Shown: positions 27,576 to 37,267, numbered from the stretch's first letter. The stretch: DNA of 64,000 nucleotides from an uncultured Eubacteriales bacterium (GCA_900314525.1 OMVN01000004.1:62001-126000), one strand, 5' to 3'. The notes: generated by a model not told the origin, from the sequence alone. Program-made: numbers and translations.

Positions 27576-30500
27576 TGCCACACATTAACAGAATCAGAGT
27601 CAACAATGTAAAATACAATTTTGGCACACAATTTTATGATGATTTTATGATGAGATTTTCCTGCAAGAATACAATTTATGATTTGGCAAATGGTGGTGGA
27701 AAAAGTGTTTTGATGCTTCTACTTTTTCAGAATCTTATCCCAAACTGTACTCTTGATGAGAAACAGCCAATTGAGAAACTTTTCAGGACAAATGAAGGAA
27801 GTACAACTATACATTCCCTTATTGAATGGAAATTAAGTGACGAATTCATAAAAGATAATTTTAAATATATGCTTACCGGATTCTGCGCGAGAAAGGCAAA
27901 GGACAATTCAGAAACAGACTTAAATGGTGAGATTAAGAAGAACGGACAGGCAATTGAATATTTTAATTATGTTATTTTTTACAGAAAATTTAATGACAAT
28001 GATATAAAAAATCTCCCTCTGAGCAAAGACGGAGAGAGAATTACATACACTGGACTCAAGAATTATCTTAAAGAACTGTCAAAGAATGACTTCAGCCTCC
28101 AGATTCATATATTTGAGAGAAAAGGCGATTACCAGAGATTTATAGCTGAGTATGGATTGTATGAGAGTGAATGGGAAATAATAAGGGGAATTAATAAGAC
28201 TGAGGGACACGTAAGAACTTATTTTGAGACAAATTACAAGAATACAAGGAAAGTTGTAGAGGACTTGTTTATTGAGGAAATAATAGAGAAATCATTTAAG
28301 AACAATTACTCAGGAACAGATGAAAATGATAAGCTGGCAGTTACACTCTTGAATATAAAGGACAAATTGATAGAACTGTCAAAGAAGAAAGATGAAATCA
28401 ATAATTATGATAGACAGATAAACATTATAGATGGTTTTGCACAGAGGGTATTGTCTGTGAAGCAGATGTACAAAAATATGGAAGATACATTTGTGACAAT
28501 ACAGAAAATATATAATACTGTGGCAGACAATTCAGACAATTTTGAGGGAATAAGGGAAAGAAAAAATGAGGCCCTTGAAGAATTATTATTACAGAAAAAG
28601 TCATTCAGAAGAAAATCAGATACTGCAAAAATTCTTGTGGATAAAAAAGAATTGTTAGACATTGAGAAAGATTTAGAAATATCACAGGAAGAATTAAATA
28701 AGATAGAGGATGACATAGCCGCATTAAATGAATCATTAAATATGATGGAAGGAACTAATCATTATCTTGAATATATAGATGCAAAAAATGAGTATGATAA
28801 ATTAGTTCTTGTAATGGACAATATTTTGAAAAATAATGGGGAAATTCTCACAAGACTTAAAGAAGCAGTTTGTGTAAAAAAACTGGTAGATAATGAGATT
28901 AAAAACAGTATTGAGACAGAACTAAATCGCAGAAAAAATGAATCTCTAGAAGAAAATAAAAATATAGAGAATCTTGAAAATAGATTAATGGCAGAAGAAA
29001 AATCTATTGCAGTAAGGGAATATGAAATTGCAGAGAAAAATGACAGACTTAAATTCCTTGATGAAGAAATGATCAGATTAAAGAATGAGACTTCAATTCT
29101 TCTACCTGCTCAGGCTGAAACTGAGTATAAGAAACAGCTAAATGAATTAGAAGAGTTAAAAATCAAGATATCAGAGAAGAAATCAGAGTGCGAAAGTTTA
29201 AACGAAGAGCATTACAGGTTACAGTTTGTTTATGAAAATCAAGCGGATAAAACACGCAGATTAAAAGAAAGATTAGATGAGATAAAGGAAAAGTCTAAAA
29301 AGGCAGATAATAATCAGGACAAACTCATCAAGTTAAGAGAAGTATACCAGGAAAGTGATAATCACAGACTTGAGGAAAAAATCCAGAAAGCTTACAGAAA
29401 CACTGTACTCAGACTAGACAAGGAAAAAAAGGAAATAGAAGAGAAGAATAAGTTACTGTCAAATCTTGAGAGAGGAATCCCGTTGTTTGAATCTGCAGAT
29501 ACAAAGGCAGTTGTTGATTATATAAAGAGATATCATACAAGTACAGCGGAATATGGAGCAGAACTAATTTCTGGAATGACAGAGGAAAACAGAATAGATG
29601 TTATAAGAAACAATCCTATCCTTCTATATTCAGTTATTGTATATGAAAAAGCTCAGGAAATACTTAGTGATACAGATATGATAAAAAATCTGGAATTAAA
29701 ATCAATGGTTCCTGTAATAAATGCCGAGAACATAGAGGATTTTCAGGAAGAAATAACTAAGAACCAGCTTAAAGATACAGGAAATGTATTATGTCTTACC
29801 GGAAATCCAGGAGAATTTAAAGATGATTTTATTAATAGGGAATATGAAAAACTTAAGAAGGTTATTGAAGATAAGACAGTATATTTAGATAGAATATCGG
29901 AGAATGAAAAGGTTATGGCAGGGGACCTCTCTTTTGTAAAGATGATGAATGAAGGATTCTTTAATGATGGAGATACAGATCCAGCAAAGCAGTTTGAAAT
30001 TTTGTCAGAGGAATTAAAAATAGCTGAAGAAGAATTATTGAAATTTAAAATAGATGCAGATAAATTCGACGATGATAAAGTGGCTTTAGAAAATGAAATT
30101 AAGGATTTGGAGTCTCTTGCAACTGAAAAAACTGATATCTTGAAAAAATTAATATGTATAAAAGAGGATATAGAGCAATATAGAGGATTACAGAGGGATA
30201 AAGATATTTTATCAGAAGCAGTTAATACAGATAAAAAAGCTTTGTCAGAGCAAAATATTATATTAGATAATATTAAGACTAAGCATGATGAAAATGCAAA
30301 AAGAATAGAGAATTTAAGTGATGAACTGGAAGAAATTGATAAGGAATGGCAGGAAAAATATGAGACATATTTTGATACCAGCATATATGACACCATTGTT
30401 CATGAAGATGATAATAAATCACTTACAGAGATTAAGGAGCAGTTTGTCGGCAAGGAAAGTTTGGATATTACACTTTCCGCTCTGTTACAGGCATTAAGAG

Positions 30501-32062
30501 GTAAAAATTCATCAGTTTCGGATAAGGAGAAGCTTCTTGGAACATATCAGATGAGTATGCAGAGGAGTTTGATGAGATTAGATTATCTTGGAATTCCCAA
30601 AGATAAGTTTGATATACTTTATGAGAAGAAGGAACTGTTTCCTGTAAAACATCAGAAGATGCAGGAAATTAAAACAAAAGAAGATGAGTTAAAGAGCCAG
30701 AGAAAAGTGTGTCTCAGACTTATAGATGAAAAGAAATCAAAAAGAGATAAATTACAGGGAAAGATAAATCATCTTATTGAAACGGCTAAATCGGAGTATG
30801 GTGAATTTGATGAAAACATCGTTGATAGTTCTGAAATAACATCTTTCATAACAGAAAATGAAAAACTTTCTAATGCATTAAATGACAGAATAGCTGTTTT
30901 AAATGCAGAAATTAAGGACTTGAATGATAAGAAAGTAATTAATGGAATATTATTAAAGAACTGCGACAGACTTATGAAGAAATCATCTATAAAAGTTGCG
31001 GAAAAAACTGTCAGATTTGAAGAGATAAGTGCAGATGAATTGGAAAATAAGTATAATGATGCATCTGAAAAAATTGATAAATTTGTAAAAGACAAATATA
31101 GCCGATTAGAGAGTTTCGAGAGGGAATTGCAGATGTTATGTGATACCCTGAAAATGTTAGGTGCAGAGGGACTTTCGAGTGAGTTCAGAGGAAACATACG
31201 AATGCCACAGTCTATGGATGATGTAGAAGTTCTTATTGATTCGCTTATGGAAACAAATAAACTCATTTCACTTGAAAAGGACAGAGTACAAAAAGGACTC
31301 ACGGATATAAAACTGACTAAAGAGAATTTTGAGAATCAGTGTATCCAGACATGTATAAACATAAAGACTGATCTTGAAAGACTTGGAAGACTATCTAGAA
31401 TTACAATTGATGGTGAAAATGTATCAATGGTAAAATTAAAGATTCCATATGTTGATGAGGAATTGTATAAAGACAGGATGTCAGATTATATAGATACAAT
31501 AGCAAAAGATGTGGATGGTTTAGAGGACAAGGAGAGCAGACTTAAGTTCATAAGAAATAATCTGAGTTGGAAGAAGCTGTTTTCAGTAATCGTGACAGAT
31601 ATGAACAGAATTAAGCTGAGCCTGTACAAGAGAGAAAGAATTGCCGCTCAGTCCAGATATCTTCCATACGAAGAGGCGGTAGGAAGTACAGGACAGTCAC
31701 AGGGTATATATATTCAGTTCCTGATTTCAGTAATAAATTACATTTCAAGCATAAATTCAAAGAATGCAAACTCAATGGGAATCAGAAAAGTAATATTTAT
31801 AGATAACCCGTTTGGAGCAGCAAAAGACAGCTATATATGGGAGCCAATATTTAAACTTATGAAGGTAAATAATGTACAGCTTGTGGTACCTGCAAGAGGT
31901 GCAACTCCTGCGATTACAGGCAAATTCGATGTCAATTATATACTTGGACAGAAGATGATAGGGGGAAAACAGCAGACAGTAGTTGTTAATTACTTCAGTA
32001 ATGTGAAAACAGATGAACTTGATTATACAACTTTATCATTTGAACAGACAGCATTGTTTTGA
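27575..32062 (+). CDS. JetC/MukB-like SMC ATPase
   Basis: A 1495-residue SMC-type protein. The N-terminal head has LANGGGKSV, with K43 and S44 as Walker A residues; the first Gly of the usual motif is Leu37. Residues about 340 to 1330 are coiled coil rich in Glu, Lys and Leu with a break around 640-780, a probable hinge. The C-terminal head holds an ABC-signature-like GSTGQSQG (1370-1377) and Walker B VIFIDNPFGAA, with D1410 but Asn1411 where Glu is normal. It should trap or extrude DNA loops with its two partners. No JetD nuclease follows, so this looks like a chromosome-organising or nuclease-free Wadjet relative. Confidence 0.82.
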   Translation: MPHINRIRVNNVKYNFGTQFYDDFMMRFSCKNTIYDLANGGGKSVLMLLLFQNLIPNCTLDEKQPIEKLFRTNEGSTTIHSLIEWKLSDEFIKDNFKYMLTGFCARKAKDNSETDLNGEIKKNGQAIEYFNYVIFYRKFNDNDIKNLPLSKDGERITYTGLKNYLKELSKNDFSLQIHIFERKGDYQRFIAEYGLYESEWEIIRGINKTEGHVRTYFETNYKNTRKVVEDLFIEEIIEKSFKNNYSGTDENDKLAVTLLNIKDKLIELSKKKDEINNYDRQINIIDGFAQRVLSVKQMYKNMEDTFVTIQKIYNTVADNSDNFEGIRERKNEALEELLLQKKSFRRKSDTAKILVDKKELLDIEKDLEISQEELNKIEDDIAALNESLNMMEGTNHYLEYIDAKNEYDKLVLVMDNILKNNGEILTRLKEAVCVKKLVDNEIKNSIETELNRRKNESLEENKNIENLENRLMAEEKSIAVREYEIAEKNDRLKFLDEEMIRLKNETSILLPAQAETEYKKQLNELEELKIKISEKKSECESLNEEHYRLQFVYENQADKTRRLKERLDEIKEKSKKADNNQDKLIKLREVYQESDNHRLEEKIQKAYRNTVLRLDKEKKEIEEKNKLLSNLERGIPLFESADTKAVVDYIKRYHTSTAEYGAELISGMTEENRIDVIRNNPILLYSVIVYEKAQEILSDTDMIKNLELKSMVPVINAENIEDFQEEITKNQLKDTGNVLCLTGNPGEFKDDFINREYEKLKKVIEDKTVYLDRISENEKVMAGDLSFVKMMNEGFFNDGDTDPAKQFEILSEELKIAEEELLKFKIDADKFDDDKVALENEIKDLESLATEKTDILKKLICIKEDIEQYRGLQRDKDILSEAVNTDKKALSEQNIILDNIKTKHDENAKRIENLSDELEEIDKEWQEKYETYFDTSIYDTIVHEDDNKSLTEIKEQFVGKESLDITLSALLQALRGKNSSVSDKEKLLGTYQMSMQRSLMRLDYLGIPKDKFDILYEKKELFPVKHQKMQEIKTKEDELKSQRKVCLRLIDEKKSKRDKLQGKINHLIETAKSEYGEFDENIVDSSEITSFITENEKLSNALNDRIAVLNAEIKDLNDKKVINGILLKNCDRLMKKSSIKVAEKTVRFEEISADELENKYNDASEKIDKFVKDKYSRLESFERELQMLCDTLKMLGAEGLSSEFRGNIRMPQSMDDVEVLIDSLMETNKLISLEKDRVQKGLTDIKLTKENFENQCIQTCINIKTDLERLGRLSRITIDGENVSMVKLKIPYVDEELYKDRMSDYIDTIAKDVDGLEDKESRLKFIRNNLSWKKLFSVIVTDMNRIKLSLYKRERIAAQSRYLPYEEAVGSTGQSQGIYIQFLISVINYISSINSKNANSMGIRKVIFIDNPFGAAKDSYIWEPIFKLMKVNNVQLVVPARGATPAITGKFDVNYILGQKMIGGKQQTVVVNYFSNVKTDELDYTTLSFEQTALF

Positions 32063-32087
32063 CAATAAAGGGCCTGTGTGATAGACT
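32059..32087 (+). promoter_or_regulatory. Candidate promoter overlapping the end of the SMC gene
   Basis: TTGACA (perfect -35) at 32059-32064 overlaps the SMC stop codon; after 17 bases comes TAGACT (4 of 6 for -10) at 32082-32087, 48 bases upstream of the next start. It could give separate expression of the TPR/P-loop gene. Confidence 0.42.
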
Positions 32088-32134
32088 ATTATACGGATTA
32101 GTATCTTTAATTAAATGATAATATCGGAAAGGAA

Positions 32135-35100
32135 ATGGAGAAAGTGGATAAGTACGATTACAACGTAAAATCTGACGAGATTAAGAAACTTTATAATCAT
32201 AAGGATTTCGCCGATGCAGCTGCTATTGCAGATGAAATTGACTGGTACAAGGTCAAAGATAAGGCAATGTTAAGCAGAGTTGCTGATATATACGAGAATA
32301 CAAAACAATATGAAAAGGCAAAGGAGATATTACTCATTGCATATGAGCGTTCACCATTAGGAAGACAGTTAGCATATAAGCTTACAATTCTTTCTTTGAG
32401 AACTCAGAGTTTTGATGATGCAGATGAGTTTTATCAGGATTTTGTGGAAATGTCTCCAACTGATGATTTGCAGTATCTCCTCAAATATAGAATTGCAAGA
32501 GCAAAGGGACAGGATAAGTCTGTTCTTATCGAGATTCTTGAGACATATTTAAAAGATGAAAAAGATGAGAGATGGCAGTATGAACTTGCCAAATTATACC
32601 ACGCAGATGGACAGGACGAAAAATGTATTGAAATGTGTAATGAGATAGAAGTGTGGTTTGGCGAGGGCAAATATGTAACAAAGGCAAGAAAACTAAGAAG
32701 CCTTATTACAGGTGTTATGGAAGAATATAACCAGAGATATATACCTGAGAACTTCAATAAAGTTGTTGTGGAGAAATCCAGCCAGACTGAGCCTGCACAA
32801 ATCACAGAAAGTGCAGAGCAGAATACTGAATCAGCTGCTAAGGGAATAGACATAGAAGAATTTTTCCCAACAGAAGAAAAAGTAGATGATTCAGATGAGG
32901 ACGTATTAGAAGATGAGGATGTCTACGCAGAAGAAAGTGGAGAGTCAGAGGAAGAAGATACATCTGATGATGAGTCAGAGAGTAATTCAGAAGAATCACA
33001 GGAAAGCCAATTAGACGAGATTGAGACACTTGCCGAGTCAATAGTAGAAGAGCAGGAAGCAGAAGAAACAATGGAAAATGCATCGGAAGCAGAAGAAAAG
33101 TTGTCAGATAATGTAGCTTCAATTCCAGATTACAATATTAAAGATATTAAAGTGGACGTGAAAAAGGATCCAGAAAGAACTTTTGGAGACCTCAAGGATA
33201 AATATAAATCATCTGCAGAAATAAAAGCAAGATGGAGCAACTTTACTAGAAAGATTGAGACAGAAGATTTAGAGAGAGCACAGAAAGTATTAGATGCTGC
33301 TATGCAGGCGGCAATTGATGCACAGAAGTCAGCAGATATCGCTAAAGCTTTTGCTTATGAGGTAAAGGTAAGAGTAGATTATCTCAGAGGAATTACACCA
33401 GATGTAAGAGCAAAAAATGAAATAGATGAGCTTAAGGAAAAATTAGAAGAGCAGGACAACAAACTTGTAAACAAAGAACATGAGAAGATAGATGGCCTGA
33501 ATGAAGAAAAAGTGGCAGAGATATTTGAGAATAAGGATGCCATTGCTGAAAATCCAGAAGCAGAAGAAAATAACGAAGAAAAGACAGTATCAGATAATGA
33601 AGCTGTTTCAGAGGAAAAATCTGAAAACGAAGAAAATTTTGAAAATGAGGTTAATCCTGATGAAATCAAGGTTCCAATCGTAGAAGATTCTGATGATCCT
33701 TCAAAGACAGCAAACATCCAGGAAGCTTTGAGAAGAAGCATGGAGAAATTAAGAAATGATGCTAAATCTGAAAAAAGTAAAAAAGTCAAAGATGGCACAG
33801 TAGATTTATTTGCTGAAGAAGAGCCAGTAAAAGATGCTGATGAAGAGAGCACTGAGGAAAATAAAGAGGCTGAACAGGATATAGAAACTGCACCAACAAA
33901 ACGTATTGACAGTGAAGAAGTAAACAGACTTCTAGAAGAAGCAAAAGAAGAGAAGTATCATACAGTTCCATTGTCACCACTTCTTGATCAGGAAACAGAT
34001 GGTCAGATAAGCATGTTAGAACCTGAAAAAGAAGAAACTCAGGCAGATGGACAGATGTCAATAAATGAAGTTATAGACATTCTGAATAATGGTGGATTCG
34101 AAGAAGAACAGCCAGAGGAACCAGAAAAAGAAGTAGAAGAAATCGCTGATGTAGAAGAAGTAACACCAGCAGAGGAAGTTACTGAAACAGAAGAAGTAAC
34201 ACCAGTAGAGGAAGTTACTGAAACAGAAGAAGTAACACCAGTTGAGGAAGTTACTGAAACAGAAGAAGTAACACCAGTAGAAGAAATTACACCAATAGAA
34301 GAGATTACATCGTCAGAGGATACAAAGAATGAGGCTGCAGCAATAATTAATGGAATCGCAGATATGACAGAGATGACAGAAGAGAAAGCTGATAATGAAA
34401 AAGAACCAGAAGAGAATTTGTTATCAACTACAGCAGATTTAGCCGAAAGTGTTCAGGCAGTAATGAACCAGGTTGAAGAAGATGCAGAAGTATCAGAAGA
34501 ATCTGAAGAGGAAGATGCAGAAGATATAGAATCAGAAGTACCTGCAGAGGATGAAGCTGAAGAATCAGATTCAAAAGAGCAGGAAAATACAGAGGAACAG
34601 CAGGAAGAAGTGACAGACGAGGTAATGAAAGAAGATACTGATAAAAAAGAGAATACAGAAGAAAGTGGCAAGAAACATGTTCCTGAAGAATATGCAGAGA
34701 TATTTAAGGATTTTGCAAGCTTTAGCGCTATGGAAGATATAATTTCAGATACACTTTCAAATCTTGTAAACAATTTTGTTAAGGATGGTACTTCATCAAC
34801 TAACAATGTTATTGTAACTGGATCAGCTAAGACAGGAAAGACAACTCTTGGACTTTCACTCATCAGAGCAGCAAACAGAGGACGAGGAGAGGAAAGACAG
34901 GGAAGAAAGGTTGCCAAGATTAAAGCTACTGCAATTAACAAACGAGGAATGGCAGCTATTATGACAAATGTAATTGGAGCTGACATGATAATTGAACAGG
35001 CTGGAAATCTTATGCCAAATTCAATAATTGATCTTATGACAATCTTAAAGAATTATACAGAAGAAATGATTGTTGTATTAGAGGATGACAAAGCTGCAAT

Positions 35101-35431
35101 TGACAGAATGTTAATCAGCCATCCAGATTTAAAGAAATTCTTTACAAACAGAATAGATATTGTTGAGATGGAAATAGAGGATATGGTAAGAATTGCAAAA
35201 CAGTATGCAATGGATAATTTCTATGAAATAGATGCCATGGGAGAACTTTCACTCTATGCAAAATTAGACGACATAAGTGGAAAGAATCCAGATATGACAG
35301 TAGAAGATATAGAGGAAGTTATTGATGATGCCATAGAAAATGCAAAGAGATTTTCAATTGGAAAAATCTTTGGAAGAAGAAAAAAAGGAAAAGGCGAATA
35401 TATGACTCTTACAGAACAGGATTTTCTGTAG
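32135..35431 (+). CDS. Giant TPR - acidic linker - P-loop ATPase protein
   Basis: A 1098-residue protein I do not recognise by name. Residues 1-190 are helical repeats of TPR type (AIADEIDWYKVKDKAMLSRV; YENTKQYEKAKEILLIAYER). Residues 210-330 and 470-860 are very acidic and probably disordered; they include four 12-residue repeats of the form EEVTPVEEVTET. A helical insert lies at 340-470. The C-terminus (865-1098) is a P-loop domain: Walker A GSAKTGKT (896-903), Walker B IVVLEDD (979-985), FTNRIDIVEME, then an AAA-type lid, like the CbbX/SpoVK group. It lies 72 bases after the SMC-like gene with a possible own promoter and may act with that complex; this is inference from position. Confidence 0.75.
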   Translation: MEKVDKYDYNVKSDEIKKLYNHKDFADAAAIADEIDWYKVKDKAMLSRVADIYENTKQYEKAKEILLIAYERSPLGRQLAYKLTILSLRTQSFDDADEFYQDFVEMSPTDDLQYLLKYRIARAKGQDKSVLIEILETYLKDEKDERWQYELAKLYHADGQDEKCIEMCNEIEVWFGEGKYVTKARKLRSLITGVMEEYNQRYIPENFNKVVVEKSSQTEPAQITESAEQNTESAAKGIDIEEFFPTEEKVDDSDEDVLEDEDVYAEESGESEEEDTSDDESESNSEESQESQLDEIETLAESIVEEQEAEETMENASEAEEKLSDNVASIPDYNIKDIKVDVKKDPERTFGDLKDKYKSSAEIKARWSNFTRKIETEDLERAQKVLDAAMQAAIDAQKSADIAKAFAYEVKVRVDYLRGITPDVRAKNEIDELKEKLEEQDNKLVNKEHEKIDGLNEEKVAEIFENKDAIAENPEAEENNEEKTVSDNEAVSEEKSENEENFENEVNPDEIKVPIVEDSDDPSKTANIQEALRRSMEKLRNDAKSEKSKKVKDGTVDLFAEEEPVKDADEESTEENKEAEQDIETAPTKRIDSEEVNRLLEEAKEEKYHTVPLSPLLDQETDGQISMLEPEKEETQADGQMSINEVIDILNNGGFEEEQPEEPEKEVEEIADVEEVTPAEEVTETEEVTPVEEVTETEEVTPVEEVTETEEVTPVEEITPIEEITSSEDTKNEAAAIINGIADMTEMTEEKADNEKEPEENLLSTTADLAESVQAVMNQVEEDAEVSEESEEEDAEDIESEVPAEDEAEESDSKEQENTEEQQEEVTDEVMKEDTDKKENTEESGKKHVPEEYAEIFKDFASFSAMEDIISDTLSNLVNNFVKDGTSSTNNVIVTGSAKTGKTTLGLSLIRAANRGRGEERQGRKVAKIKATAINKRGMAAIMTNVIGADMIIEQAGNLMPNSIIDLMTILKNYTEEMIVVLEDDKAAIDRMLISHPDLKKFFTNRIDIVEMEIEDMVRIAKQYAMDNFYEIDAMGELSLYAKLDDISGKNPDMTVEDIEEVIDDAIENAKRFSIGKIFGRRKKGKGEYMTLTEQDFL
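34154..34297 (+). repeat. Four tandem 36-base coding repeats
   Basis: Four head-to-tail units of 36 bases at 34154, 34190, 34226 and 34262, each encoding a 12-residue acidic unit (EEVTPVEEVTET and variants). Units two and three differ at one base; unit four diverges at its end. The frame is kept whatever the copy number, so length variation between strains is likely. Confidence 0.9.
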
Positions 35432-35498
35432 AGGTGACATAATACCAAAGCAACTTATTAACCAGATATGAGTCCAATATGGCGAAGTGGAGGAAAAA

Positions 35499-36335
35499 AT
35501 GGACATTTTAGAGTTAAAAAAACAGGCAAATGAAATCAGAAAAGGGATTGTCACAGCTGTACACAGCGCAAAATCAGGACATCCTGGCGGATCATTATCT
35601 GTAGCAGATATTTTTACATATCTGTATTTTGAAGAGATGAATATTGATCCAAAAGATCCAAAGAAACAAGATAGGGACAGATTTGTTCTTTCTAAAGGAC
35701 ATGTAGCACCTGCTCTTTATTCTACACTAGCACACAGAGGATATTTTCCTGTATCAGATTTAACAACACTCAGAAAAGTGGGTTCATATCTTCAGGGACA
35801 TCCTGATATGAAGGGCACAAAGGGTGTAGATATGTCATCTGGTTCACTTGGACAAGGAATCTCTGTTGCTGCTGGAATGGCATTATCAGCAAAAATGTCA
35901 AATGAAGATTACAGAGTATATACTATCTTAGGTGATGGCGAGATACAGGAAGGTCAGGTATGGGAGGCTGCAATGTTTGCAGGATTCAGAAAACTTGATA
36001 ATCTTGTAGTTATTGTTGATAACAATAATTTACAGATTGACGGAAGTATCGATAAGGTTTGCTCACCATATCCGATTGATGAGAAGTTCAAGGCATTCAA
36101 TTTCCATGTAATCAATATTGATGCACATGATTTTGAACAGATAAAGAATGCATTTGATGAGGCAAGAAATACAAAGGGAATGCCTACAGCAATTATTGCA
36201 AAGAGCGTAAAGGGTAAAGGCGTATCGTTTATGGAGAATGAAGCTAAATGGCACGGAAGTGCACCTAACGATGAGCAGTATGAAATAGCAATGAAAGATT
36301 TAGAGAAAGCAGGTGAAGCATTATGTCAGAAGTAA
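35499..36335 (+). CDS. Transketolase, N-terminal (TPP-binding) subunit
   Basis: A 278-residue transketolase N-terminal half. Motifs: SGHPGGSLSVADI (TPP phosphate region), RFVLSKGHVAPALYS, and ILGDGEIQEGQVWEA, the GDG-N-type TPP and Mg motif, closing with VDNNNLQIDG. It moves two-carbon units in the non-oxidative pentose phosphate pathway together with the C-terminal subunit encoded next. I start at ATG 35499, which has GGAGGA five bases upstream; an in-frame GTG at 35487 is less likely. It overlaps the partner gene by 13 bases. Split transketolase is common in Clostridia and archaea. Confidence 0.93.
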   Translation: MDILELKKQANEIRKGIVTAVHSAKSGHPGGSLSVADIFTYLYFEEMNIDPKDPKKQDRDRFVLSKGHVAPALYSTLAHRGYFPVSDLTTLRKVGSYLQGHPDMKGTKGVDMSSGSLGQGISVAAGMALSAKMSNEDYRVYTILGDGEIQEGQVWEAAMFAGFRKLDNLVVIVDNNNLQIDGSIDKVCSPYPIDEKFKAFNFHVINIDAHDFEQIKNAFDEARNTKGMPTAIIAKSVKGKGVSFMENEAKWHGSAPNDEQYEIAMKDLEKAGEALCQK

Positions 36336-37264
36336 TTAAGAAAGCAACTAGAGAAGGTTACGGAGCAGGTCTTGTAGAAGTTGGAAAAGAACATGAAAAT
36401 CTGGTTGTTTTAGATGCTGATCTTGCAGAGGCAACTAAGACAAATATGTTTAAAAAGGAATTTCCTGACAGACATATAGACTGTGGTATTGCAGAATCTA
36501 ATATGATGGGAGTTGCAGCTGGTCTAGCAGCAACAGGAAAAGTTCCATTTGCAAGTTCATTTGCAATGTTCTCTGCAGGCAGAGCATTTGAACAGATCAG
36601 AAATTCGATTGGATATCCACATTTAAATGTTAAAATTGGAGCAACTCATGCTGGAATTTCAGTAGGAGAAGATGGAGCAACACATCAGTGTAATGAAGAT
36701 ATTGCCTTGATGAGAACAATACCTGGAATGGTAATCATTAATCCATCTGATTACGTTGAGGCGATAGCAGCTGTTAAGGCAGCATATGAATATGTTGGAC
36801 CATGTTATTTAAGATTTGGAAGACTTGCAGTTCCAGTTATAAATGATACACCTGATTATAAATTTGAAATCGGAAAAGCAGTCACATTAAGAGAGGGAAA
36901 GGATGTTACAATTATTGCAACAGGACTTACTGTTTCAACATCTCTTGAAGCAGCTGAACTTCTTGAAAAAGATGGAATATCAGCAAAAGTAATTAACATG
37001 CACACAATCAAACCTATTGATAAGGAAGCAATTATTAATGCAGCAAAAGAGACAGGAAAAGTTGTCACAGTTGAAGAACATTCAGTTATAGGTGGTCTTG
37101 GAAGTGCAGTATGTTCAGTGCTCAGTGAAAATTATCCTACACTTGTAAAGAAAATCGGAGTATATGATAGATATGGCGAGTCCGGTCCTGCAACTGAACT
37201 TGTTAAGAAATATGGTCTTGACGGCGAAGGTATTTACAATTCAGTAAAAGAATTTTTAGCATAA
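36323..37264 (+). CDS. Transketolase, C-terminal subunit
   Basis: A 313-residue partner with the pyrimidine-binding and C-terminal transketolase domains. Landmarks: LVVLDADLAEATKT, DCGIAESNMMGVAAGLAATG with the catalytic Glu that activates TPP, SSFAMFSAGRAFEQIRNSIG, and VTVEEHSVIGGLGSAVCSVL. It works as a heterodimer pair with the preceding gene. The start lies inside the upstream gene, a coupled arrangement that fits equal dosage. A strong terminator follows four bases after the stop, so this is the end of the long transcript that began at pfkA or at a later promoter. Confidence 0.94.
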   Translation: MSEVIKKATREGYGAGLVEVGKEHENLVVLDADLAEATKTNMFKKEFPDRHIDCGIAESNMMGVAAGLAATGKVPFASSFAMFSAGRAFEQIRNSIGYPHLNVKIGATHAGISVGEDGATHQCNEDIALMRTIPGMVIINPSDYVEAIAAVKAAYEYVGPCYLRFGRLAVPVINDTPDYKFEIGKAVTLREGKDVTIIATGLTVSTSLEAAELLEKDGISAKVINMHTIKPIDKEAIINAAKETGKVVTVEEHSVIGGLGSAVCSVLSENYPTLVKKIGVYDRYGESGPATELVKKYGLDGEGIYNSVKEFLA

Positions 37265-37267
37265 TAA

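Noticed and set aside
29743-30396. 217-codon minus-strand open frame inside the SMC-like gene
   Set aside because: Composition (Ser/Phe/Leu-rich) is the mirror of a coiled coil coding strand; no ribosome binding site or motif.
27575-32062. Housekeeping SMC, RecN or SbcC
   Set aside because: Head motifs (LANGGGKS, STGQSQG, FIDNPFG) and the two small partner genes fit the MukB/JetC type better; housekeeping SMC is about 1190 residues with different motifs.
34154-34297. CRISPR or intergenic satellite
   Set aside because: The 36-base units are contiguous with no spacers and lie fully in frame within a long protein.
34453-34986. 177-codon minus-strand frame inside the TPR/P-loop gene
   Set aside because: Ser/Val-rich antisense of Glu-rich codons; the + strand gene has clear domains.
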